Both the position numbers and the translations under genes were made by a program. A stretch of DNA of 33,093 nucleotides from Staphylococcus coagulans (GTDB lineage Bacteria > Bacillota > Bacilli > Staphylococcales > Staphylococcaceae), in NCBI RefSeq assembly GCF_002901995.1, contig NZ_PPQN01000019.1:1-33093 (forward strand). Direction: 5' to 3'. The notes beneath the pieces are model-generated. The model was given only the letters and a program-made list of their open reading frames with translations. It ran no database searches and was not told the DNA's origin. Each line of letters begins with the position of its first letter. The first letter of the stretch is position 1. Positions 6,205-15,220 of the stretch are shown here, one piece after another.

Positions 6205-6279
6205 ACAAAAAGACTAGAAACCGCATAACAACGTCGATTCTAGCCTCTCATTCATACTATTTAATTATTCCCACTCAAT
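6205..6279. repeat. guaA-side att-like direct repeat
   Basis: This 75-base segment spans the last five codons of guaA (Ile-Glu-Trp-Glu-stop) and the guaA terminator. It is about 80% identical to 1097-1172 in the same orientation. The conserved core on the minus strand is GAGTGGGAATAAT (6276-6264). It is the guaA-proximal junction of the island. Integration at the end of guaA leaves the enzyme intact because the repeat restores its last codons. Confidence 0.8.
6207..6247 (-). terminator. guaA terminator
   Basis: On the minus strand AGGCTAGAA pairs with TTCTAGTCT, with CGTTGTTATGCG between, followed by TTTTTG. It closes the purine operon and lies within the att-like repeat. Confidence 0.65.
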
Positions 6280-7806
6280 CGTACTTGGTGGTTTTGATGT
6301 GATGTCGTAAACAACGCGGTTAACGTGATCGACTTCATTTACGATACGTGTTGAGATTTTTTGTAAGACTTCCCAATCGATGCGTGCAAAGTCACTTGTC
6401 ATCCCATCAATAGATGTGACTGCGCGGACACCAACTGTATAGTCATAAGTACGGTAGTCTCCCATGACACCGACCGAGCGAATGTCTGGTAATACTGTGA
6501 AGTATTGCCAGATTTCACGTTCTAGACCTTCTTGGCGAATCACTTCACGTAGAATTGCGTCTGATTCACGCACAATTTCTAATTTGTCTTCAGTAATTTC
6601 ACCAAGTACACGGATACCTAATCCTGGGCCTGGGAAGGGTTGTCTCCATACTAAATGTTCTGGAATACCTAACTCAATTCCTAGAGCACGCACTTCATCT
6701 TTAAATAATGTATTAATCGGTTCAATTAATTCGAATTCCATGTCTTCTGGTAAACCACCTACATTGTGGTGAGACTTAATGGTTTGTGCTGTTTTTGTAC
6801 CAGACTCAATAACGTCCGTATAAAGTGTCCCTTGTGCTAAGAAATCGACACCTTCTAATTTTGACGCTTCATCATCAAAAACATAAACAAATTCATTACC
6901 AATGATTTTACGTTTTTTCTCTGGATCAGAAACACCCGCAAGTTTCGACATGAATCGGTCTTTAGCATTTACACGAATGATGTTCATGTTAAAGCCTTCA
7001 CCGAATTGTTCCATTACCATGTCGCCTTCACCTTTACGTAAAAGTCCATGGTCAACAAAGATACATGTCAATTGATCACCAATCGCTTTGTGTAATAATA
7101 CCGCAACAACAGATGAATCAACACCGCCACTCATCGCACATAAAACTTTGCGATCTCCTACTTTGTCACGGATTTTTTGGACTTCAATATCAATGAAGTT
7201 TTCCATTGTCCACTCACCTGTACATCCACATACACGACGAATAAAGTTGCGTAGTAAGTCATTACCAAATTCTGTATGACGCACTTCTGGGTGGAATTGT
7301 ACACCATAAATACGACGTTTTTTATCTTCAATCGCTGCATATTGTGTACTTGGACTGTCCGCAATCACTTCAAAACCTTCTGGAATTTCGATCACTTTAT
7401 CAGAGTGACTCATCCAAACAGTTTGTTCCTCAGGTAAGCCAAAGAACAACGCGTCAGATTTTGCATTGATAATTGCTTTACCATATTCACGTTCATTGGC
7501 ACGTTCAACTTTACCACCGAGTAATTTCGTTGTCAGTTGCATTCCATAACAAATACCTAAAACGGGTACGCCTAAGTTATAGATTTCAGGATCAATCGTA
7601 AAAGCATCTTCAGCATAAACTGAGTTAGGACCTCCTGATAAAATAATACCTTTAGGGTTCATTTGTTTGATTTCTTCAATTGGCATTTCGTGATCGTGTA
7701 ATTCACTATAAACGCCCATTTCACGAATACGACGCGTAATTAATTGGTTGTATTGACTACCAAAATCGAGGACAAGAATGAGTTCTTGTTCTTTTGCCAT
7801 TTCCAT
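6265..7806 (-). CDS. guaA: GMP synthase (glutamine-hydrolysing)
   Basis: It converts XMP, ATP and glutamine to GMP, the last step of guanine nucleotide synthesis, in the cytosol. The 513 residues match the full staphylococcal length. The N-terminal class I glutamine amidotransferase has its nucleophile in GICYGMQ (C86) and His/Glu in FHPEV. The ATP pyrophosphatase domain has the P-loop SGGVDSS near residue 227. The C-terminal dimerisation domain ends in TIEWE. AAAGGAG lies ten bases before the ATG. It is last in xpt-pbuX-guaB-guaA, 22 bases after guaB. Its 3' end serves as integration site of the neighbouring island. Confidence 0.98.
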   Translation of the reverse strand: MEMAKEQELILVLDFGSQYNQLITRRIREMGVYSELHDHEMPIEEIKQMNPKGIILSGGPNSVYAEDAFTIDPEIYNLGVPVLGICYGMQLTTKLLGGKVERANEREYGKAIINAKSDALFFGLPEEQTVWMSHSDKVIEIPEGFEVIADSPSTQYAAIEDKKRRIYGVQFHPEVRHTEFGNDLLRNFIRRVCGCTGEWTMENFIDIEVQKIRDKVGDRKVLCAMSGGVDSSVVAVLLHKAIGDQLTCIFVDHGLLRKGEGDMVMEQFGEGFNMNIIRVNAKDRFMSKLAGVSDPEKKRKIIGNEFVYVFDDEASKLEGVDFLAQGTLYTDVIESGTKTAQTIKSHHNVGGLPEDMEFELIEPINTLFKDEVRALGIELGIPEHLVWRQPFPGPGLGIRVLGEITEDKLEIVRESDAILREVIRQEGLEREIWQYFTVLPDIRSVGVMGDYRTYDYTVGVRAVTSIDGMTSDFARIDWEVLQKISTRIVNEVDHVNRVVYDITSKPPSTIEWE

Positions 7807-7828
7807 ACTATTTGTACTCCTTTACCAA

Positions 7829-9313
<1,485 letters not shown>

Positions 9314-9330
9314 TCAAATTATTACTTATA

Positions 9331-10602
9331 TTATTTCACATTTTCATCATTTTGTTGAGCGTTAATACCATTAAAAAATAAATTCAAGAGAATTGCTGAT
9401 ATTGTGCCTAAAACAATCCCATTTTGTGTAAACCATGCAAATTGGTCACCAAGTGCTTTAAACGCTTCAGGTACTGCTGTGATACCTGCACCTAGCCCGA
9501 CCGATATTGCAATAATCAACAAATTATTCTGATTTTTAAAGTCAATATCATTGAGAATACGTACACCGTATGCCATGACCATACCGAACATTGCCAACAT
9601 CGCACCGCCCAGTACAGAGAGTGGAATAATATTAGCCAATGCGCCCAGTTTAGGGATACAGCCACAAATGACTAATAAAATAACCATGCCGTAAATGACA
9701 TCATTTTTCTTAACACCTGAAAGGGATACAAGACCCACGTTTTGAGAGTAAGCAGTGTACGGGAATGCATTGAAGATAGAACCTAAAGTAATCGCCATAC
9801 CTTCTGCCATATAACCTTTTCTAAAGTCTTTACGTTCAAGTTTCTTACCAGTAATTTTACTTAAAGCATGGTAAACACCTGTTGATTCGATCAAACTCAC
9901 TAATGCGACGATGAAAAAGACTAATGTTGCACCAAAATCAAAAGCAAATCCTGTAAATCTGAACGGCTTAGGTAATTCAAACCAATGGGCTTGTCCTACT
10001 TGAGCTATATCAATTAACCCAAATACACTTGCTAAAATAGTACCTAAGATTAAACCTAACAAAATGGCAATGGATTTTAAGAAACCACGCGCAAAGCGTT
10101 GTAAAATCAAAATAATAATGAGTGTCGCAAAACCGAGTAAAATGTGTTTTGGATCACCATAATCTTTTGCACCTTGACCCCCTGCAATATAATTCATTGC
10201 AACAGGCATCAAAGTGATCCCAATAATTGTAACAACACTTCCAGTTACAACAGGTGGAAATAGTTTTACGAGTGAAGCAAAAAATGGTGCAATTAAAATA
10301 ACTAATAAGCCAGACAGAAAGAGTGATCCATATAAAACGTCAATACCTTTCGTTTGTCCGATTAAGATCATAGGTGCAACCGCAGTAAAGGTACACCCTA
10401 AAACGACAGGCAATCCTATACCGATACCACGATAAACTTGTAAAAATGTCGCTACACCACACATAAAAATATCGACTGTGACAAGATACGCAATTTGTTC
10501 ATTTGTAAAATGTAAGCTTGTCCCAACAATAATCGGAACAAGAATCGCCCCAGCATACATCGCTAATAAATGTTGTAAACTTAACAAAAATCGCTTCATC
10601 AT
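9331..10602 (-). CDS. pbuX: Xanthine permease (NCS2 family)
   Basis: This 423-residue integral membrane protein with about 12-14 hydrophobic segments imports xanthine by proton symport. The family signature region is visible (FGATLVFFIVALVSLIESTG, and the QNVGLVSLSGVKK segment typical of NCS2 purine permeases). Its first ATG overlaps the xpt stop codon (ATGATGA), with GGAG inside the end of xpt, so the two are translationally coupled. Imported xanthine is used by the product of xpt, which explains the pairing. Confidence 0.95.
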   Translation of the reverse strand: MMKRFLLSLQHLLAMYAGAILVPIIVGTSLHFTNEQIAYLVTVDIFMCGVATFLQVYRGIGIGLPVVLGCTFTAVAPMILIGQTKGIDVLYGSLFLSGLLVILIAPFFASLVKLFPPVVTGSVVTIIGITLMPVAMNYIAGGQGAKDYGDPKHILLGFATLIIILILQRFARGFLKSIAILLGLILGTILASVFGLIDIAQVGQAHWFELPKPFRFTGFAFDFGATLVFFIVALVSLIESTGVYHALSKITGKKLERKDFRKGYMAEGMAITLGSIFNAFPYTAYSQNVGLVSLSGVKKNDVIYGMVILLVICGCIPKLGALANIIPLSVLGGAMLAMFGMVMAYGVRILNDIDFKNQNNLLIIAISVGLGAGITAVPEAFKALGDQFAWFTQNGIVLGTISAILLNLFFNGINAQQNDENVK

Positions 10603-11180
10603 TCTGTATCTCCTACTAGAGTTACTTTATTCCCCTTTAATGAAGCAACTTGGCATAACGATGATACAGTTAAGCCTGCCTCTTCTAATCGTGAACGTCC
10701 TTGTTGAAAACTCTTTTCTACTAGAATTCCCACACCCACTGTTGTCGCTCCTGCTTGCTCAACCAAACGATGTAAGCCTAACGCAGCTTCTCCATTGGCT
10801 AAAAAGTCATCAATAATCAATACTCTATCTTCTGGAGATAAAAACTCTTCAGAGATAATCACTGTATTCGTTTTGTTTTTAGTGAATGAATGTACATCTG
10901 TTTGATAGTACCCTGCGTTTAATGTGCTTGGTTTCGCTTTTTTGGCAAACAAACAAGGAACGGTAAAACGATGCGCTGCCATAATGGCCGGTGCAATCCC
11001 TGATGCTTCAATCGTCAAAATTTTAGTCACACCTTGGTCTGCGAACTGATCATGAAACGTTTGACCTATGTCATACATCAAGCCAGCATCGATTTGATGA
11101 TTTAAGAATCCATCGACTTTGAGAATCTTTTCATCAATGACAACACCATCTTCAATGACCTTTTTTCTTAATGCGTCCAC
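10599..11180 (-). CDS. xpt: Xanthine phosphoribosyltransferase
   Basis: It converts xanthine and PRPP to XMP for salvage. It has 193 residues, the normal size. The PRPP-binding loop is visible as VLIIDDFLANGEA (about 124-136). The start is GTG 11180, behind GAGGAGG at seven bases. It is the first gene of the purine operon, with a long leader containing a guanine riboswitch (11381-11448) and an attenuator (11206-11246). Confidence 0.97.
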   Translation of the reverse strand: MDALRKKVIEDGVVIDEKILKVDGFLNHQIDAGLMYDIGQTFHDQFADQGVTKILTIEASGIAPAIMAAHRFTVPCLFAKKAKPSTLNAGYYQTDVHSFTKNKTNTVIISEEFLSPEDRVLIIDDFLANGEAALGLHRLVEQAGATTVGVGILVEKSFQQGRSRLEEAGLTVSSLCQVASLKGNKVTLVGDTE

Positions 11181-11205
11181 TCCTATTCCTCCTCGATAAA
11201 AATGA

Positions 11206-11246
11206 TATCAAAAATACCCAAAACTAAAGAATGACGTTTTAGGTAT
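11206..11246 (-). terminator. Attenuator terminator of the xpt operon
   Basis: On the minus strand ATACCTAAAAC pairs over 11 positions with GTTTTGGGTAT around a GTCATTCTTTA loop, followed by TTTTTGATATC. It lies between the guanine aptamer and the xpt start codon, so it is the expected off-switch when guanine is bound. Confidence 0.8.
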
Positions 11247-11380
11247 ACGAGTAATAGTCATACAGTTGTAAAGTGGCGCTATAACAGGTCTCCAACCCAA
11301 AATATTGTGTGACAATTCGAAAATATGCGAACAACGGGATTGAAAGGATACATTAAGCACGCTACATCGATGTACCATTA

Positions 11381-11448
11381 CTCATAGTCATGTCGTTTAA
11401 GGCAACATGGTAGAAACTTCTAAAGCCGTATTCTTCAGATTATATGAG
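11381..11448 (-). promoter_or_regulatory. Guanine riboswitch aptamer (purine riboswitch)
   Basis: On the minus strand P1 pairs CTCAT (11448-11444) with ATGAG (11385-11381). The junction contains the family's ATAATC, a GAATACGGCTTTAGAAG hairpin region, TTTCTACC, and the closing GACTAT. The base in GACTAT that pairs with the ligand is C, the mark of guanine rather than adenine specificity. About 130 bases separate the aptamer from the attenuator stem, longer than usual. Confidence 0.9.
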
Positions 11449-11467
11449 CTTGATAAATTATCTACTG

Positions 11468-11496
11468 ATAATAGCAAATTTAACCCTCTTTCGCAA
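11468..11496 (-). promoter_or_regulatory. Sigma-A promoter of xpt-pbuX-guaB-guaA
   Basis: On the minus strand TTGCGA (11496-11491) and TATTAT (11473-11468) are 17 bases apart, and the aptamer begins about 20 bases downstream. Confidence 0.65.
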
Positions 11497-11585
11497 TAGC
11501 ATCGTCCTAAATCTATTGTATTCAGAAATTTATGGAAATTCGTTGCGTAAAGTGCTGTTTAAGCGCATAATAGCATTATAAAACC

Positions 11586-11611
11586 GTTTATATAACGGAG
11601 TATAAGGGTAG
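11586..11611 (+). promoter_or_regulatory. SigB-type promoter of the general stress gene
   Basis: GTTTAT (11586-11591) and GGGTAG (11606-11611) are separated by 14 bases, close to the SigB consensus GTTT-N12-15-GGGTAT. It lies about 35 bases before the start of a gene for a general stress protein family, which fits SigB control. Confidence 0.65.
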
Positions 11612-11647
11612 TGTAATTACAAAACACGATCGGGAGGCGTCACACGT

Positions 11648-12073
11648 ATGGCACTATATAAAGTAGAAAAATATAAAGTTGCACGCACAGAAGATGATGC
11701 AATTCAATATGTTGATTTACTATTAAAAGAAGGTCTAAAAGAAAGCGAAATCGTGGTATTAAGCAGAGAAAAATTGAAAACAGATCGATTCAATGATTCA
11801 CAAATTCAACACAAATCAACTAATGGAACAGTCAGTGATAAATTTATGCGCTTTTTTATCGGTGAAGATGCTGAAGAGGCCGCTTTGTCTAAATATAATT
11901 TCTCTGAAAATGAGCGAGAGGACCTTAAACAAGACATTGTGAATAATAAAATTATAATCATCGCGCAAAGAGTTGATCACGAATGCAATGAAGTTCCAGA
12001 AAATAATGCTGCATATCAAACGCCAGATGATGACAAACATGCTCCTTCTGAACATAAAGGGGATATTGAATAA
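11648..12073 (+). CDS. General stress protein 17M-like (YflT domain)
   Basis: This 141-residue soluble protein resembles the YflT/general stress protein 17M family of Firmicutes. An N-terminal alpha/beta domain (about 5-60, with YKVARTEDDAIQYVDLLLKEGL and IVVLSREK) is followed by a helical part and a polar, acidic, His-containing tail (about 110-141). The ribosome binding site is GGGAGG at 11632-11637. A SigB-type promoter precedes it. The molecular role of the family is unknown; SigB control points to stress survival. Staphylococci have it at this place beside xpt. Confidence 0.75.
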   Translation: MALYKVEKYKVARTEDDAIQYVDLLLKEGLKESEIVVLSREKLKTDRFNDSQIQHKSTNGTVSDKFMRFFIGEDAEEAALSKYNFSENEREDLKQDIVNNKIIIIAQRVDHECNEVPENNAAYQTPDDDKHAPSEHKGDIE

Positions 12074-12382
12074 ATCGATTGGGCGCTAGGTTCTATTGTT
12101 ACTGCATGATTTCATAATCATTTGATGGGGACGGGGATATGAGATAAATATGGAGATTTATAGAAACACTTGATTTCCATACACTCTCGCTCGTTCCCTT
12201 ATTGTTTATCCTTTATTTTGACATCATGGTCAGTCATGAATGGTCCAACTTAGTCATCTATTTTATCAGAAAAAACAGTCACAAATGACTCCTCAACTAT
12301 CTATATGTATTGCTACATCATTGCAATGACCCTATATACTTGCAAGAATAAACAAGAGTTAACTTAAAAGAGGTGACGTAAC
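12074..12382. other. 309-bp intergenic stretch, nothing firm
   Basis: I see no gene here. It should hold the promoter of the 12383 gene, and a TATACT at 12335-12340 is a possible -10 box without a good -35 box. Confidence 0.4.
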
Positions 12383-13057
12383 ATGAACTTTGTACATATT
12401 AAATCTATGCATGATCGATGGTATGAGCCAGCAATAGCATTCTATAAAAATAAATTAGACCATCTTGTTACAGAAGATGCGTCTGTTTTTGCGCGATCAC
12501 TTAAAACAGATAAAACCCAACATGACTTCGTATTTATTGTTGGTATTGAAGACGACGCGATTGTGAGCTTGGCGACAGCCCACTATGAAGCGACGACAAA
12601 TGTCGGCTTTATTATTTATCTTCTTGCACAACACAGCCAAGATTGTGAAGCCTGCTTGAAAACGACTTTAGAACAGATTGAGCATGAGCTGAATCGTATA
12701 TCTAACCAACTTCACGGTCGTGACGTTAATTTCTTTATGTTTGAATCTACATTTGAATCTAACGATGTTGATGAAGAAACAGCAAGAAAAATTAACTTCC
12801 GTCGTCACTTTTTAACAGAAAACGGCTACGAAAAGCAAACTGAAATTACATACTTACAACCTTCATTAGATCGTAACGGTAAGCCCATTCCTTTAGATTT
12901 ATATGTGAAAGGCAATATTCCTTTAACTAAGGATATTTTTGGTACAAGTGTTAAATCCTGCTACATTTTAAAATATGTGTATGCGAATCAAATACCTCGA
13001 CGTATCATTTATCCATTACTTGTCAAAATGGGTTTACGCAAAGAACATCGTCCATAA
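12383..13057 (+). CDS. Uncharacterised protein, possibly GNAT-type acetyltransferase
   Basis: This 224-residue soluble protein is preceded by AGAGGTGACGTAAC. The layout (an N-terminal strand with FYKNKLDHLV, central VFIVGIEDDAIVSLATAHYEATTNVGFIIYL, which reads like the two central strands of a GNAT fold, and a later RRHFLTENGYEKQ segment resembling the FYEKxGF end of GNAT enzymes) suggests an acetyltransferase fold. The classic acetyl-CoA loop is not clear, so substrate and activity cannot be assigned. It lies between the stress protein and DUF536-like genes, as in other staphylococci, with no functional hint from its neighbours. Confidence 0.5.
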   Translation: MNFVHIKSMHDRWYEPAIAFYKNKLDHLVTEDASVFARSLKTDKTQHDFVFIVGIEDDAIVSLATAHYEATTNVGFIIYLLAQHSQDCEACLKTTLEQIEHELNRISNQLHGRDVNFFMFESTFESNDVDEETARKINFRRHFLTENGYEKQTEITYLQPSLDRNGKPIPLDLYVKGNIPLTKDIFGTSVKSCYILKYVYANQIPRRIIYPLLVKMGLRKEHRP

Positions 13058-13168
13058 GACCTTGAAATCAATGCTTAAAGCCGTTAAAATAATGAGAGAG
13101 GCAGACTGACGGGTCACTGAACGCACACTTCCGTACGTCTAAAAAGAATAGAAAGGATCTAATGATAT

Positions 13169-13768
13169 ATGCTGACAAAAGAATTTGCCCAAAGATCAGG
13201 CTTAAGTGAAAAGCAAGTACGTAAAATCGTACAGCATCTTGAAGAACGTGGTTACCATTTAAATAAAACAGAATACCGTGGTCGAGAAGCGACTGATTTT
13301 AAAGAAGAAGATATTGAATTATTCCAAGAGATAACAGAACGTGTTGCACGTACAAATAGTTATGATCTTGCTTTTGAAGAGTTAGAACAAGAAAAAGACT
13401 TTCTACAAGTTATCGTCAAAGAAGATAAACAACACTTACCGAGCGATCAACAAGTGCCTCAACTTATCAATGAATTACGCAATGAAATCAATAAAATGCG
13501 TGAAGAACGTCAAATGTTAGGTCAGATGGTCAGCCAAGTTCATCAACAGCAAGAAGAATTAAAAGCGTTACATACCCAATTAAATCAACAACTTGAATCG
13601 AATAGTAAGTCCCTTGAATCACTGACAGTCGCACAAAAGGAACAAAGTGAACAATGGAGTCAAACACAACAAAGTATCGAGACTCAAACTAAAGAACAGC
13701 AGGCACTTGCGCAATCGATTCAAAGCAATGAAAAGAAAGGCTTCTTCCAACGTTTATTCGGTGGTTAA
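13169..13768 (+). CDS. MerR-like HTH protein with coiled coil and amphipathic C-terminus
   Basis: Residues 1-50 form a winged-helix/MerR-type DNA-binding domain (LTKEFAQRSGLSEKQVRKIV, then a GYHLNKTEYRGREATDF wing). Residues about 85-190 are a Gln/Glu-rich coiled coil with heptads (LINELRNEINKMREER and QQQEELKALHTQLNQQLES). The protein ends in KKGFFQRLFGG, a short amphipathic helix able to touch membrane. This layout, seen in DUF536-type staphylococcal proteins and in RacA-like chromosome tethers, suggests DNA-membrane bridging or plasmid/chromosome organisation. The ribosome binding site is AAGGATC. The exact function is unknown. Confidence 0.6.
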   Translation: MLTKEFAQRSGLSEKQVRKIVQHLEERGYHLNKTEYRGREATDFKEEDIELFQEITERVARTNSYDLAFEELEQEKDFLQVIVKEDKQHLPSDQQVPQLINELRNEINKMREERQMLGQMVSQVHQQQEELKALHTQLNQQLESNSKSLESLTVAQKEQSEQWSQTQQSIETQTKEQQALAQSIQSNEKKGFFQRLFGG

Positions 13769-13790
13769 AGCGATTCAACCTTTGCGTATC

Positions 13791-13819
13791 TTGCATATTT
13801 CTAATATGAAAGTTACAAT
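13791..13819 (+). promoter_or_regulatory. Sigma-A promoter of thiO
   Basis: TTGCAT (13791-13796) and TACAAT (13814-13819) are 17 bases apart and lie about 25 bases before the TPP riboswitch. Confidence 0.6.
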
Positions 13820-13844
13820 AATTAATGAAATCAAATAAAAATTT

Positions 13845-13934
13845 ATATGCTAGGGGTGCTCGAGGCGAGCTGAGAAAGAATGTATCTTAACTCTTTGAAC
13901 CTGAGGTGGTTAGAACCAACGAAGGAAAGCGTAT
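13845..13934 (+). promoter_or_regulatory. TPP (thi-box) riboswitch
   Basis: The aptamer shows the conserved elements in order: AGGGGTGCTCGA, GAGCTGAGAAAG, TTTGAACCTGA, TGGTTAGAACCA and CGAAGGAAAGC. P1 pairs ATATGC (13845-13850) with GCGTAT (13929-13934). It senses thiamine pyrophosphate and controls the following thiO gene. Confidence 0.95.
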
Positions 13935-14003
13935 GATGACAATGAACTTATTTCAACTCATTTTAATGATGACTCAATCATTTATTTCAATCATATACGT
14001 GTT

Positions 14004-14037
14004 CCTCCTGCATCCTTTCATGCAGGAGGCTTTTTTT
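14004..14037 (+). terminator. TPP riboswitch terminator overlapping the thiO ribosome binding site
   Basis: CCTCCTGCAT (14004-14013) and ATGCAGGAGG (14020-14029) form a perfect 10-bp stem with a CCTTTC loop, followed by C and seven T. The 3' arm is the AGGAGG Shine-Dalgarno site of thiO and the T-run is the spacer to its ATG at 14038. The same hairpin can therefore stop transcription and hide the ribosome binding site. Confidence 0.9.
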
Positions 14038-15156
14038 ATGAAACAAACAATTATTATTGGTGCCGGCGTTATGGGTTTATCCATTGCAAGACAGCTATCC
14101 TCTCAAAACCGACATATTCGGATTATCGATCGTTACACACCAAGAATGAATGCGTCTTATGCCGCGGGAGGCATGCTTGGTGCACAGAACGAGTTTTTCG
14201 AAGCCAATCCACTGTATCACCTCGCTATGGAAAGTCGTGCAATGATGCCTGAAGTTGCAGCCGACCTCGAGCGAGAAACTGGAATTAATATTGAATACCA
14301 AAAATACGGCCTAATTAAAGTTGCCTCTCAAAAACAAGATATCCAAGCAGTAGAAGCGCAATTCCAATTTTTACATAGCCAAGATCACACAATTAAACAA
14401 CTCTCAAAATACGCTCTAAAACAACGTTTCCCCAAACTCGACCCTAACCAAAGTGCTGCTTTTAAAATCCAAGATGATGGTCAAATTAATGCAAACACCT
14501 ATACGAAAGCCCTGATTGCTTCCGTTATAAAACGCGACTATATCGAACTCATGACACAAACCGAAGTCTTAAAAGTTGAACGTCGTCACAGTGGCTATAC
14601 AGTCATCACATCTAAAGGTAACTTTTCAGCTGATGAATTGATTATTGCTGCAGGCGCTTGGTCTGGGACGTTACTCCAACAACTTCATATCCAATTACCT
14701 ACTCAACCAGTTAAAGGTGACGTTAAACTGATTGCCTCTTGTTATAAAGGATTGAAGGAAACCATTTTTAATATGAATGGTTGTTACATCGTGCCCAAAT
14801 TGCCTAATCGTTTCTTAATTGGTGCGACCTCAGACTTCGATAGTTGGAGCATTGAAAATGATGAGAACAACTTGTCATGGTTAGATCAAGAGAGCTTGTC
14901 TATGATTCCGCAACTCAAAAATCATCATGTGATTAAAACATGGACGGGCATTCGACCTATCACACCTAACCAAGAGCCTATTATGGGAGAGGTTGAAGAC
15001 CATCTTTATGTGTCCACAGGGCATTATCGAAACGGTATTTTACTCTCACCTATAGCAGGTTCACTGATGGCGAAATTGATTGACGGCCATGCTAAAGCGA
15101 AAGAACAGCTTACACCCTTTTCGCCCAAAATTGCTCAGATAAAAAATAAAGCTTGA
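14038..15156 (+). CDS. thiO: Glycine oxidase ThiO (FAD-dependent)
   Basis: It oxidises glycine to iminoacetate (dehydroglycine), the precursor used for the thiazole half of thiamine. The frame is open further upstream, but that part lies inside the riboswitch; ATG 14038 follows AGGAGG at eight bases and gives 372 residues, the family's length. The N-terminal FAD-binding motif is IIIGAGVMGLS (5-15), followed by a YAAGGMLGAQNE segment. The C-terminal STGHYRNGILLSP motif is typical of ThiO/DadA-type oxidases. The TPP riboswitch supports the thiamine role. No thiS, thiG or thiF is nearby, so the partners must lie elsewhere or be missing. Confidence 0.9.
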   Translation: MKQTIIIGAGVMGLSIARQLSSQNRHIRIIDRYTPRMNASYAAGGMLGAQNEFFEANPLYHLAMESRAMMPEVAADLERETGINIEYQKYGLIKVASQKQDIQAVEAQFQFLHSQDHTIKQLSKYALKQRFPKLDPNQSAAFKIQDDGQINANTYTKALIASVIKRDYIELMTQTEVLKVERRHSGYTVITSKGNFSADELIIAAGAWSGTLLQQLHIQLPTQPVKGDVKLIASCYKGLKETIFNMNGCYIVPKLPNRFLIGATSDFDSWSIENDENNLSWLDQESLSMIPQLKNHHVIKTWTGIRPITPNQEPIMGEVEDHLYVSTGHYRNGILLSPIAGSLMAKLIDGHAKAKEQLTPFSPKIAQIKNKA

Positions 15157-15181
15157 TTTTATACTTTTTTCCTATTATCCT
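15153..15181 (+). promoter_or_regulatory. Probable promoter of tcyP
   Basis: TTGATT (15153-15158) and TATCCT (15176-15181) are 17 bases apart. The -35 box overlaps the thiO stop codon. The -10 box is weak. Confidence 0.4.
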
Positions 15182-15202
15182 ATTGTATAAGTCGGAATTA
15201 AG
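15178..15202 (+). promoter_or_regulatory. CymR-like operator before tcyP
   Basis: The stretch ends in TCGGAATTAAG (15192-15202), identical to the same 11 bases before metN (21984-21994) and preceded by similar AT-rich sequence in both. GGAATT at the end of an AT-rich box is the recognisable core of CymR sites, the cysteine-metabolism repressor of Firmicutes. Both genes import sulfur amino acids. Confidence 0.5.
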
Positions 15203-15220
15203 AAGGAAGCGTATTTTGAT

